Of a stretch of DNA of 64,000 bases, positions 9,133 to 16,485 are shown in pieces. The stretch is taken from assembly GCA_020060465.1 (NCBI GenBank), contig JAGVAD010000007.1, positions 62,001 to 126,000 on the forward strand, written 5' to 3'. This DNA is from Anaerolineales bacterium. GTDB lineage: Bacteria; Chloroflexota; Anaerolineae; Anaerolineales; UBA4823. Position 1 is the first letter of the stretch, and each line of letters opens with the position of its first letter. Made by a program: the position numbers and the translations under genes. A model generated the notes under the pieces. The model searched no databases. It saw nothing but the letters and a program-made list of their open reading frames with translations, and was not told the DNA's origin.

Positions 9133-11483
9133 GCCTTTGCCTCTCCTTCTTCTGCGCTGTCTTCATCCGGGGATACTTCAGCCCTGGATAAAGGCGCTGC
9201 ACCGCCATTGCCTGGTTGCCCCCCTCTCGTTTCTGCTTCCAACAGACCAACGCGGATAGAGGCGCGACGAGCGCCCAGGGCACGAGCCAGCTCATCGGCG
9301 GTGGTTTTGAGGATGGTCTGCATATCCACGGAACGGCGGATGCGGTCGGAAATTTCTGCCGCCAGCCGTTCCTGATACGCCTGGCGTTTGGAGCGCTCCA
9401 GCAGGCGGGCATTATGCACCACCGCAGCCACTTGCGCTGCCAGTGTATTGAGCAAGCGTGCGTCTTCCTCGGTGAAACGCCGTTCGCGTTGAACATCTTG
9501 AACAATGATCAGACCGATCACCTGCCCGCTGTACAACATCGGCGCGCCCAGCCAGGATTTGGCTGGCTCGCCCACCTGACGCGCCCCATGTAAGCGGCTA
9601 TATTCGTTCACTTCCTGCGCCGTGGCAAGCAGCAACGGCTTCCCGCTGTGGATCACGATTGAAGACAAACCCTCGCCGAGCGGGAAGGGCGGGATATTTA
9701 ATTGACGGCCTTCTTCCACCATATAGGGGATGCGTACGGTGTTGTTCTCTGCGTCGTACAGGCCAACAGCGAATGAACTCAGCGCCCCCAGAACATTTTC
9801 CACCTGCCGATGGAGCGTGGGCAGTAAAATGCTCAGATCGGTCTCTTTGGCAATTGCCTGGCTGAAGCGTCCCAGGGTCTCCATCTCAGAGAGCTTGCGC
9901 TGAATGAGCTGTTCATTGTGGATGCGTTCCAACGACTCCGCCGCCAGGTTGATCAGATTGGCAAAAGGCTCTAACATCTCCGCGCGGAATAGCGGCGCAG
10001 GCAATTCGGGCGAAGCGCCAACCAGCAGTAATGCCGTCAGGCGTTCCTCGCGCATGGCAGGGATATAAGCCGCTGAACGGCAACCCAGGCGGCGGGCGAT
10101 GGCGGTTAACTCTGGCGGCGCGCCTGGGGCAACAGTTTCCTCTTCGCTGTTCAGGTCGAGGTCATAAAGCAGTAGAGGAGCGCCTTGATTGGCGCGAAAA
10201 TGGCTCTCCGCTTCTCGCAGGCGCGGGCCGCGCAGTGTGAGCGGCGGTTCGTTCATGCCTGGCGGTGTAGCGCGCAGCGCGCGGCAGACGATCACCGGTA
10301 GGGCGCTATCGGGATCCGCATCCAATGGGCGCAGCAGCGCCGCGGATGCGTATGGGGCGGTGCGAACTGCCTGGCGCAGCGCTTCCAGCACCTGGTCGCT
10401 GTTTCGCGCCAGCAGGATCTGTCGGCTGGCCTGGTAAAGCGTTCGTTCATCCATGTTCAGCGAAGCCGGGCGCGGTCTGCTGGGGATGGGCGTGACTGCG
10501 GAGGAAGTGGTCTCATCCGCAGTTTCAACGCGCACGAGCGAGGGTTGAAATGCGGCGATGGCCAGAGCCAGCACATTGGCGGCGGCTTGCATTTCGGCCA
10601 CCGCCCGCACCGAGAATGGTCCCAGGCGTGAATCTTTCACTCGGCTGGCAGAGAGCAGATCTATGGCTCCTAGCAGGCGCGCCTCGCCGGGCATTGGCAA
10701 AACCAGAGGCAGCGCCGCCTCGTATAGACTGCCTTCAAAGCTGGCTGCTCCCACTTGCGGACGGCGGGTAGCCAGACTGCGCCCAACCATCCAATCCATG
10801 GTAGGAGTCAAATCCAGACTGATGCGCACTTCTTCGAAGCGTTTGGCCAGCGTTTGCGCTTCTCCATCCAACGACCCGGCTGTCTGCGCCAGAACGGCAT
10901 AAGATTTTCCGGCCAGTTCTTTGCCTTCCAGCAAATAGAGGGCGCCAAAACTGCACGCAAAATGACGCAAGAAAACCTCCAGTCCGCCTTTGAGCAAGCT
11001 GTCCAGTTTATCGGCGGAGTGCGCCATTTGCACCATCAAGGCTGCTGCTTGGGGTCGTGCGCCGCTGTCTTCATTCTCGCGAATTTTCGCCAGGTTGTAA
11101 AATTCGCTCAACTCATCAGCCATGCGGTTGAACAGATCTGTGAGCTGAGCGATCTCGTCCAGCACGCTTGTCGGGGCGCGCAGATGACGTTCGCCGTTCA
11201 AAAAGCGCTCCATTGTTTCGGCCAGGGTGGAAAGCTGATGGGTGAAGCGTCGGGCGGCAAACCACACCAACAACCCTACCAGCAGGGCGGCTGCCAAAGC
11301 AGCGATTACCGCCCGTTGCTGCACATAGAACGGCAATTGATAAAACAGGCCGCCGCTATAAAGCAGCAAATAACCTGCCAGGATCAGCATTGGCAGCAGA
11401 CAGATCAAAAAGAAGACCCAAAAGACCCTGCTTGCCAAAGGCCCAACGGCGTTGCTGTTCGAGGAATCGGAGGCTGGCGACAT
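9129..11483 (-). CDS. Membrane sensor: two TM helices, HAMP, three GAF-like domains
   Basis: Protein of 784 residues and first sensor gene of the run. Two transmembrane helices (about 18-42 and 52-80) are separated by only a few residues, so there is almost no external domain. HAMP follows (LAETMERFLNGERHLRAPTS), then three GAF-like domains: about 150-310 (FACSFGALYLLEGK), about 335-520 (APYASAALLRPLD), and about 530-710, the last well formed (GALSSFAVGLYDAENNTVRI, PLLLATAQEVNEYSRLHGAR, SWLGAPMLYSGQVIGLIIVQ). The tail is the common one (ERLAAEISDRIRRSVDMQTI). The ATG at 11483 with GGGAG upstream is preferred over a GTG at 11507. Its GAF domains are more divergent than those of the four downstream paralogues. 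No output enzyme domain is visible. Confidence 0.83.
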   Translation of the reverse strand: MSPASDSSNSNAVGPLASRVFWVFFLICLLPMLILAGYLLLYSGGLFYQLPFYVQQRAVIAALAAALLVGLLVWFAARRFTHQLSTLAETMERFLNGERHLRAPTSVLDEIAQLTDLFNRMADELSEFYNLAKIRENEDSGARPQAAALMVQMAHSADKLDSLLKGGLEVFLRHFACSFGALYLLEGKELAGKSYAVLAQTAGSLDGEAQTLAKRFEEVRISLDLTPTMDWMVGRSLATRRPQVGAASFEGSLYEAALPLVLPMPGEARLLGAIDLLSASRVKDSRLGPFSVRAVAEMQAAANVLALAIAAFQPSLVRVETADETTSSAVTPIPSRPRPASLNMDERTLYQASRQILLARNSDQVLEALRQAVRTAPYASAALLRPLDADPDSALPVIVCRALRATPPGMNEPPLTLRGPRLREAESHFRANQGAPLLLYDLDLNSEEETVAPGAPPELTAIARRLGCRSAAYIPAMREERLTALLLVGASPELPAPLFRAEMLEPFANLINLAAESLERIHNEQLIQRKLSEMETLGRFSQAIAKETDLSILLPTLHRQVENVLGALSSFAVGLYDAENNTVRIPYMVEEGRQLNIPPFPLGEGLSSIVIHSGKPLLLATAQEVNEYSRLHGARQVGEPAKSWLGAPMLYSGQVIGLIIVQDVQRERRFTEEDARLLNTLAAQVAAVVHNARLLERSKRQAYQERLAAEISDRIRRSVDMQTILKTTADELARALGARRASIRVGLLEAETRGGQPGNGGAAPLSRAEVSPDEDSAEEGEAKA

Positions 11484-11616
11484 TCGCGCTATCTCCCGAT
11501 CTGGCACAACTCAATCGCGGCGCCAGATCTGTTCGATCAAATTTTATGGATTATCCATCCCCGATGGGATATTGTGAGGGATACCTGACAGTTTTGACAG
11601 CCGATTTTATTTTCAT
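11484..11616 (-). promoter_or_regulatory. Intergenic gap between response regulator and sensor array
   Basis: A 133-nt gap, the largest in the signalling cluster, so it may hold a promoter for the sensor operon. On the minus strand I see a short inverted repeat (CTGTCAAAACTGTCAG) but no pair of promoter hexamers that I would defend. Confidence 0.25.
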
Positions 11617-12057
11617 TTAACTCAACTCCCAGACGGGCTCGCCAGCCAGGATACGGCGGATCTGGTCAGGGAAGTGGTCTGGGTTGATGGGTTTACCAAT
11701 AAAGCCGTCAAAACTGGCCTCGCGGGCTTTGCGCATTTGTTCCTGGCTGGCTTCAGCAGTGACAGCCACCACACGGGTATTTTTCAAACTGGGCGAAGCG
11801 CGTATTTTTTGTAGCGCATCGAAACCATCTTCATAGGGCAGGCGGATATCCATCAAGATCAAGTCCAGGCGCGGCAACGCGTCCGCATATTCCACCACTT
11901 CGTAGCCGGAGGTTTTCCACTCGCAGTGGATGCCCATATAGCCCAAGAGACGAGCGATCAGCACGAAATTGGAAACATTGTCTTCCACAACCAAAACGGT
12001 GGCGCCTTTTTCGCCGCTGGTAGAGATGCTTCGTTCGTCGCTCAACAATTGGTTCAT
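11617..12057 (-). CDS. Stand-alone response-regulator receiver protein
   Basis: Protein of 146 residues made of one receiver (REC) domain after a polar 20-residue N-terminus. The acidic pocket is present (VLVVEDN), the phospho-acceptor Asp is in LILMDIRLP, the conserved Thr in VAVTAEAS and the Lys in IGKPI. There is no DNA-binding or enzymatic output, so it acts by protein contact, as a phosphate shuttle or as a partner of another complex (inference). GAGGT lies just upstream of the ATG at 12057. It lies 31 nt behind a second receiver gene and upstream of the GAF sensor operon in the same direction, suggesting all belong to one pathway, although the kinase that would phosphorylate it is not in the window. 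Confidence 0.9.
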   Translation of the reverse strand: MNQLLSDERSISTSGEKGATVLVVEDNVSNFVLIARLLGYMGIHCEWKTSGYEVVEYADALPRLDLILMDIRLPYEDGFDALQKIRASPSLKNTRVVAVTAEASQEQMRKAREASFDGFIGKPINPDHFPDQIRRILAGEPVWELS

Positions 12058-12088
12058 ACCTCAAGCAAAGAGTATATTGCCAATGTAT

Positions 12089-12502
12089 TCAATGCGATTC
12101 GGTGAGCGCTCGGTGATTCAGGAAATGCCGTACTTGCTGCACCAAAGTGTCCAGATCAAAGGGTTTTTCGATATATCCATCGCAGCCCGCCTCCAGGCTA
12201 CGTTCGCGGTCGCCGCGCAGCGCGTTCGCCGTCACGGCGACGATAGGCACATTTTTGAGCTGCGGCATGGCTTTCAACCGGGCGGTCAGCGTGTAGCCGT
12301 CAATATCCGGCATGTTAATGTCCATCAAGATCAAATCTGGCGTTTGTTTTTCCAGCAGAGCTAACGCCTGCTGCGCGCCGCCGGCTTCCAGCAGGCAAAA
12401 GCCTTCCGCCGTCAGGATACGCCGCACCAGCAGACGGTTATCGGCGTTGTCTTCGACGTACAAAATGGCGATGCTGTTTGAGCGGCTGTCTGATTCGGAC
12501 AT
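12089..12502 (-). CDS. Stand-alone response-regulator receiver protein
   Basis: A single REC domain of about 137 residues. Visible motifs are ILYVEDNADNRLLVRRIL (acidic pair), LILMDINMPDIDG (phospho-acceptor Asp), VAVTANAL (Thr) and IEKPFDLD (Lys). This is the CheY/DivK-like type with no output domain. The start is uncertain: ATG codons at 12502 and 12514 are both plausible and neither has a convincing ribosome site; the longer upstream frame lacks similarity to receivers. It is the first gene of the two-receiver pair and begins about 120 nt downstream of the tRNA terminator. It shares the receiver fold with its neighbour but the two are quite divergent. Confidence 0.88.
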   Translation of the reverse strand: MSESDSRSNSIAILYVEDNADNRLLVRRILTAEGFCLLEAGGAQQALALLEKQTPDLILMDINMPDIDGYTLTARLKAMPQLKNVPIVAVTANALRGDRERSLEAGCDGYIEKPFDLDTLVQQVRHFLNHRALTESH

Positions 12503-12611
12503 ACTTAAAGTCATTTTAACACAAATGGAAGCGTGGGAATGCAAAAAAATGCTTACAGTCTCGCAAGCATTTGTATATCCCGGTTCGATGGACAACCTTT
12601 CTGGCTTTTGA

Positions 12612-12640
12612 AAAACGAGAGGCTGCTCCATTTAGCAGCC
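12612..12640 (-). terminator. Intrinsic terminator of tRNA-Gly
   Basis: On the minus strand, directly after the tRNA 3' end, GGCTGCT-AAATGG-AGCAGCC forms a perfect 7-bp stem and is followed by TCTCGTTTTT. This is a typical rho-independent terminator separating the tRNA from the receiver genes. Confidence 0.85.
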
Positions 12641-12645
12641 TGTAG

Positions 12646-12717
12646 AGCGGGTGATGGGATTCGAACCCACGAATGGTAGCTTGGGAAGCTACTGCCTTAC
12701 CGCTTGGCGACACCCGC
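12646..12717 (-). tRNA. tRNA-Gly (anticodon CCC)
   Basis: On the minus strand the acceptor arms GCGGGTG and CACCCGC pair perfectly, with discriminator T as usual for glycine tRNAs. The anticodon arm is GTAGC-TTCCCAA-GCTAC, giving anticodon CCC in a seven-base loop; the T arm is GTGGG-TTCGAAT-CCCAT with the TTCGA motif. The D stem GCC/GGC is also present. The 3' CCA is not encoded. The gene is followed by an intrinsic terminator. It would read the GGG glycine codon. Confidence 0.93.
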
Positions 12718-12971
12718 ATATCGTCGCGTTGTTCCCCTTGCTTGTTTTCCCTTTGGTATCAAACCTAATTATACTCGTTTTCTTACAATGTTGCTATGTT
12801 GTCGGATTACATTTTTTGATGGCTTGTAGTGACTCATCAGCTAATTTCTTAAACCTCGAGAAAGCGCGTCGATTCATTGTCGGCGGTGTTCTTTGTCATG
12901 TGGATGTGCAGCGCGATCTTTGCTCTGCATCATAGCGTTCGATCTGGGGTGAGGTGTGAGGAGGATTTTTT

Positions 12972-13331
12972 ATGAGCGCATTGATCAGTTTTCTGGTTTC
13001 GTTGTTAATATCTGCAGTTGTGATCTGGATTGTGGGTCGCCTTAATTTGGGATTATCGGTGAAAAGTTTTGGAGATGCTGTCATCGCTGCTTTGGTGATT
13101 GCCTTGCTCTTTTGGGCGGCCGCAGCGCTGTTGGGGGCGCTTGGCATCATCGCCGGCGGCTTGGTTGGCGCTATCCTGAATCTGGTGATCGCAGCAATCG
13201 TTTTGATGATCGGCGACCGTTTTTTAAAGGGGTTGCGAGTAAATGGCTTTACCGGCGCGTTGCTAGCCGCGCTGGCTATTGCAGTCTTGACCTGGCTGTT
13301 TGGTTTGCTGGGGCTGGGGACATTGTTTTAG
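12972..13331 (+). CDS. Phage-holin-like / YvlD-type small membrane protein
   Basis: Protein of 119 residues, almost entirely hydrophobic, with four predicted transmembrane helices (about 3-22, 34-58, 60-85 and 95-118). The pattern matches the phage holin family 4 / YvlD superfamily of small four-helix membrane proteins found in many bacteria outside prophages. GAGGAGG precedes the ATG at a good distance. No phage genes are nearby, so it is more likely a housekeeping or stress membrane protein than a lysis holin (inference). Some 250 nt separate it from the tRNA, and it is the first plus-strand gene of the region. Confidence 0.75.
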   Translation: MSALISFLVSLLISAVVIWIVGRLNLGLSVKSFGDAVIAALVIALLFWAAAALLGALGIIAGGLVGAILNLVIAAIVLMIGDRFLKGLRVNGFTGALLAALAIAVLTWLFGLLGLGTLF

Positions 13332-13382
13332 ACGCTGGCAAGATTTGATCGGGAGAATGAAAGCGGGGTAGGACAATTAATG

Positions 13383-13388
13383 TATAAT
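13383..13388 (+). promoter_or_regulatory. -10 box (TATAAT) ahead of the 103-aa hypothetical gene
   Basis: A perfect TATAAT lies 17 nt upstream of the ATG at 13406, so transcription would start about 11 nt before the start codon, leaving a very short leader without a clear ribosome site. A good -35 was not identified (AGGACA-like sequence lies close by). Confidence 0.5.
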
Positions 13389-13405
13389 GCTCTTGTACGG
13401 TCGTT

Positions 13406-13717
13406 ATGTCTGAACCCATTCGTCCTCCTGATGACGTTTATTGGCATTTCCGACGGTTGCCTTCTGACCAGCAAATCGGCGCGGAATGCATCAGCAAAGA
13501 AGACGGTCATCTCTATCGGGTGGGAGAAGATCGCCGAATTTATCGCGTGGTTAACGGACAGGCTATTGCCACCATAGATAGCATACCGAATAAACTTCCC
13601 GCTGGCGCTCGGGTGATGACTGGCGTAAACTGGGGATTCAGGATGCACATAGGCCTTTTCTATCAACAGATCATTGCCCCTTCGGGCGCGAAAAAAGAGC
13701 GAGAGCGCCCCGGCTAA
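13406..13717 (+). CDS. Hypothetical protein, 103 aa
   Basis: Soluble-looking protein that I do not recognise. Residues about 20-65 read like a compact beta-rich unit (HLYRVGEDRRIYRVVNGQAI), and the C-terminal tail is basic. There is no signal peptide or membrane segment. It stands alone on the plus strand behind the four-helix membrane protein, with a perfect -10 box close to its start and almost no leader. The start at 13406 is the first ATG after that box; with no ribosome site the gene call itself is less certain than its neighbours. Confidence 0.5.
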   Translation: MSEPIRPPDDVYWHFRRLPSDQQIGAECISKEDGHLYRVGEDRRIYRVVNGQAIATIDSIPNKLPAGARVMTGVNWGFRMHIGLFYQQIIAPSGAKKERERPG

Positions 13718-13976
13718 CGCAAAAGGTGATTGAGCTGGCTGTTTGCCTTTCTTGAGTCGGTCGGATTGTCCATAATCGCTGGCAAGAAGGGCAATTAGTT
13801 TTTTGGAGCAACCTCGGCTTACGCTGATTCATCGTTCATATTGGTTTCGCGATGTGGCTATTTACAATTTCAACGGCGTCAGACATCGGCGGTCGCCTCT
13901 CTCCAGCCATGGCTGGTAGGCAGCCGCGAACACCCGGCGGGCTGGGTAAATTTTTTGATCAGACTTGGAGGATGAC
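13718..13976. other. Intergenic stretch without a convincing gene
   Basis: No open frame with a plausible ribosome site was seen here; it probably carries the promoter of the small membrane gene at 13977, but I could not define it. Confidence 0.3.
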
Positions 13977-14096
13977 ATGGACTACTTATGGATGGCTTTG
14001 TTCTGGACTGGGCCAATTGGCATTGGATTCTTTCTCATGGGGCTGGGTGTCCTTCTTTGGGGCATTGGCCAGGTAAGAGCAAAGAAAAAAGAGTAG
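13977..14096 (+). CDS. Small single-span membrane protein, 39 aa
   Basis: A 39-codon open frame with a strong ribosome site (TTGGAGGATGAC immediately before ATG). The protein starts MDYLWMALFWTGPIGIGFFL, continues hydrophobic to about residue 31 and ends in a basic tail (VRAKKKE). This is the layout of a one-helix membrane microprotein with its C-terminus in the cytoplasm. I do not recognise a family. It stands 43 nt from the convergent acyl-CoA dehydrogenase gene. Being so short it could be missed by annotation, but the ribosome site and coherent hydrophobic profile support it. Confidence 0.6.
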   Translation: MDYLWMALFWTGPIGIGFFLMGLGVLLWGIGQVRAKKKE

Positions 14097-14139
14097 TACG
14101 ATCAACCTGTTGGGCGCTTTATTTTTTGCGGCAGAATTC

Positions 14140-15588
14140 TTATCTTCGATTGGCGAGCGTCTTGCTGGTGAAGAACGCCAATTCGCGGAAGAGCTCTTCA
14201 GCTTCGGCCTCCTTGCGCTCCTGCGGTAAAGCAAGATGCGCCTCTACTTTGGAGGCGACCTCTTCCAGCTCTTGAGGATGGGCGTGAGTCGCCAGGCGTT
14301 GGAAGAGCAAACGGTGAGCGCCTTTGCGTTCCATCACCTCCAACCCATCCAGGATCTGACGATGTGGCGTGCCCTCCCAGATGGGCAGGATCATGGCCTC
14401 GCGCAACCAGCGTTCGGCGTCAAACTCGGCCAGCACGCCCATGCCGCCATGCACTTCCATATTCCACTTGGCGCTCTGCACGGCAAGCTCAGCCGTCCAG
14501 TACTTTGCAAGATGGGCAACCAGCCTGAATAGGTGGTAATCATCCGAGTACCTGGGCGTCTCGCGCCAGACTTGATCCAGTAGAACCAGCGCTTCCCAGG
14601 CCAGAGCAAAGGCGCGCTTGAGTTCTTCAAACCGTTGTTCGAGCTGGCGTTTGAGCAGCGGATGCTCCAGAATGGGCTTGCCAAAGGCGACTCGCTCCTG
14701 TGCGAAGATCAGCGCCTCAGCCAGGGCGCGTTGCGCCAGCGCCACGCTGCCGATACTGTTAGCCACCCGCGAAAGGTTGAGGACTTCCAAAATCAGGTAA
14801 ATGCCCCACTCCGGTCGGCCGAGCAGATAAGCCAGGCTATCTTTCAGTTCTACTTCACCAGTTGGAACTGAGCGCGTGCCGATCTTGTCTTTGATGCGAC
14901 GGATGTGGTAGTTCAATTCCCCATCCTCGCGCCACCTGGGTAGTAAAAACAGCCCCAACCCGCGCACGTTCTGAGGGGCGCCCTGCAAACGGGCGGCAAC
15001 CACCGCCAGCTCTGCACCGGCATTGCTGGCGAAGTACTTCTCCCCGCTCAACAACCAATGATCGCCATTTGGTCGGGCAATGGTCTCGACATAAGCGCCC
15101 AGGTCTGAGCCGCCGCCGGCTTCGGTCATCCAGGTGGCGCCTTGCCAAACGCTTTCGTCCTTGCGCAAAAGCATGGGCAGGAAACGCGCTTTCAGCGCCT
15201 CGTCGCCATATTTATCCAACGGCGCAGCCGTGGAGAGTGAGACGATATACGGGCAATACAGCCCGGTGTCGTAGAAGGCAGTGATGTAGCCCAGCAGATA
15301 ACTGGGCAGCAGCGAGTTTTCCTCGAAGGCGCGCCAGACGACGCCGGCGTGATAGCCTTTTTTGAGCATGCGCCAATATTCAGGGGGGAAGAGGATTTCA
15401 TCTGTCCGCCGACCAAAGCGGTCGAACATGCGCAACCAGGGCGTGCCCGATTGATCTACTGCCCATGAGATGGCTCTACCCTCCCGCTCCCACCAGGAGA
15501 CGTATTCCTCCATGACTTGCCGATGCGGAACGCTCCCCAGCATGTGTTCCAGAAAAGCCAGTGGAGAAAGGAGAAGATCGAACGACAT
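14140..15588 (-). CDS. Acyl-CoA dehydrogenase family flavoprotein
   Basis: Protein of 482 residues, longer than the usual 380-residue acyl-CoA dehydrogenases and closer to the AidB-like/long-chain branch. Landmarks are WQGATWMTEAGGGSD (FAD and substrate loop of the middle beta domain), YFASNAGAELAVVAARL, RIKDKIGTRSVPTGEVEL, the helical C-terminal domain with EVHGGMGVLAEFDAERWLRE, and WEGTPHRQILDGLEV where the Glu would be the catalytic base. It would oxidise an acyl-CoA to the 2-enoyl-CoA and pass electrons to an electron-transfer flavoprotein, but no ETF or beta-oxidation genes are adjacent, so the substrate is unknown and an AidB-like non-dehydrogenase role is possible. CAGGAGGGCAAT precedes the ATG. 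A terminal C-terminal extension (residues about 430-482) is charged. Confidence 0.85.
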   Translation of the reverse strand: MSFDLLLSPLAFLEHMLGSVPHRQVMEEYVSWWEREGRAISWAVDQSGTPWLRMFDRFGRRTDEILFPPEYWRMLKKGYHAGVVWRAFEENSLLPSYLLGYITAFYDTGLYCPYIVSLSTAAPLDKYGDEALKARFLPMLLRKDESVWQGATWMTEAGGGSDLGAYVETIARPNGDHWLLSGEKYFASNAGAELAVVAARLQGAPQNVRGLGLFLLPRWREDGELNYHIRRIKDKIGTRSVPTGEVELKDSLAYLLGRPEWGIYLILEVLNLSRVANSIGSVALAQRALAEALIFAQERVAFGKPILEHPLLKRQLEQRFEELKRAFALAWEALVLLDQVWRETPRYSDDYHLFRLVAHLAKYWTAELAVQSAKWNMEVHGGMGVLAEFDAERWLREAMILPIWEGTPHRQILDGLEVMERKGAHRLLFQRLATHAHPQELEEVASKVEAHLALPQERKEAEAEELFRELAFFTSKTLANRR

Positions 15589-15716
15589 ATTGCCCTCCTG
15601 ATTGTTGAGTAAACAGAGCGCGTTGTAAAATGTACCGCTTCGTGCGCCGCATCAAGCACATGGCACAAACGGATGGGCTCACCTGAGGCGAGAAAATGCG
15701 CTAAAGAAATTATAAT

Positions 15717-15878
15717 CTAGCGACCTGACAGTTTGCAAAATGTCATTGCGAAGAAGCGCAGTGACTGAAGCAATCCTCTGCCAAAGTCGTTTTCTAGCTG
15801 CCGGAAGATTGCTTCGGGGCAAGAAACACCCCTCGCATGACACCGCTCCGTGGAGGGGTAAAACTGTCTGGTGACTAG
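15717..15878. repeat. Nested palindromic intergenic repeat (MITE/REP-like)
   Basis: Two inverted repeats are nested. Outer arms are CTAGCGACCTGACAGTTT (15717-15734) and AAACTGTCTGGTGACTAG (15861-15878), complementary with two mismatches. Inner arms begin TGTCATTGCGA (15741) and end TCGCATGACA (15842), and also include AGCAATC / GATTGCT further in. The inner part resembles the widespread TGTCATTGCGAAG...GCAATC family of bacterial dispersed repeats. No open frame is present. It fills most of the gap between the dehydrogenase start and the DoxX-like gene. Confidence 0.7.
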
Positions 15879-15924
15879 ATCACTTTCTCCGATTTCCTTC
15901 GCGGTGGCTGCCATCGGCGAGCTG

Positions 15925-16410
15925 CTATTCGCTCACCATTTTTCCGCCGCGCGCCGTGGCGCCGATGACAATCGCTGCGCTGATGATCACCAGGTTTTTG
16001 ATGATATATTGCCCTTCCAGGGTGGGGGCGTAGGGGATGGCGTTGAACACTTCGTTGGGGAAGAAAAGCACAGGCGTCAATGTGCCCAGCATCTGAGCGA
16101 AGAGCAGGAATAGAGTTGCTCGCAGCCAGACGCCTGAAAGCAAGCCCAGGCCGATCAACGTCTCCCAAGCGGCCAATAGAAGCAAGGCGGCGTCCGCCGG
16201 AATGATGCCAAAGGTGAGTTTTTCGATGGTACGTGTGGCTAAATCCGCCGCCGGGCTCAGGCCGGGGAAGAATTTCAAGACACCGAACCAGGTGTAGACA
16301 ATTCCCAGGCTGATTCGCAGCAAAGAGACGCCGTTGCGCGCCATCCAGGCGGTGACGCGCCGATCCAGACGGTCGAACCAGCGGTAAAATACAGACATCA
16401 GGGGTGACAT
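15925..16410 (-). CDS. DoxX / DUF417-like membrane protein
   Basis: Protein of 161 residues with four hydrophobic helices (about 28-48, 68-90, 95-112 and 135-152). The motif GIVYTWFGVLKFFPG in the first helix and GQYIIKNLVIISAAIVIGA near the end fit the DoxX-like/YkgB (DUF417) family of quinone-related or stress-associated membrane proteins, whose biochemical role is not established. CGGAGG lies ahead of the ATG. It lies 75 nt downstream of the MocR regulator on the same strand and could be cotranscribed with it. Confidence 0.8.
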   Translation of the reverse strand: MSPLMSVFYRWFDRLDRRVTAWMARNGVSLLRISLGIVYTWFGVLKFFPGLSPAADLATRTIEKLTFGIIPADAALLLLAAWETLIGLGLLSGVWLRATLFLLFAQMLGTLTPVLFFPNEVFNAIPYAPTLEGQYIIKNLVIISAAIVIGATARGGKMVSE

Positions 16411-16485
16411 AAGCGCCTCCGTTTTCAGTATTGATTACGCAAATGTAGCGTCAGAGATTTGACGCCCTGCAAAAGTTAAGGGCTA

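Noticed and set aside
10755-11588. A 277-codon plus-strand open frame opposite the first GAF sensor
   Set aside because: The sensor gene on the other strand has clear HAMP and GAF motifs; this frame is a shadow.
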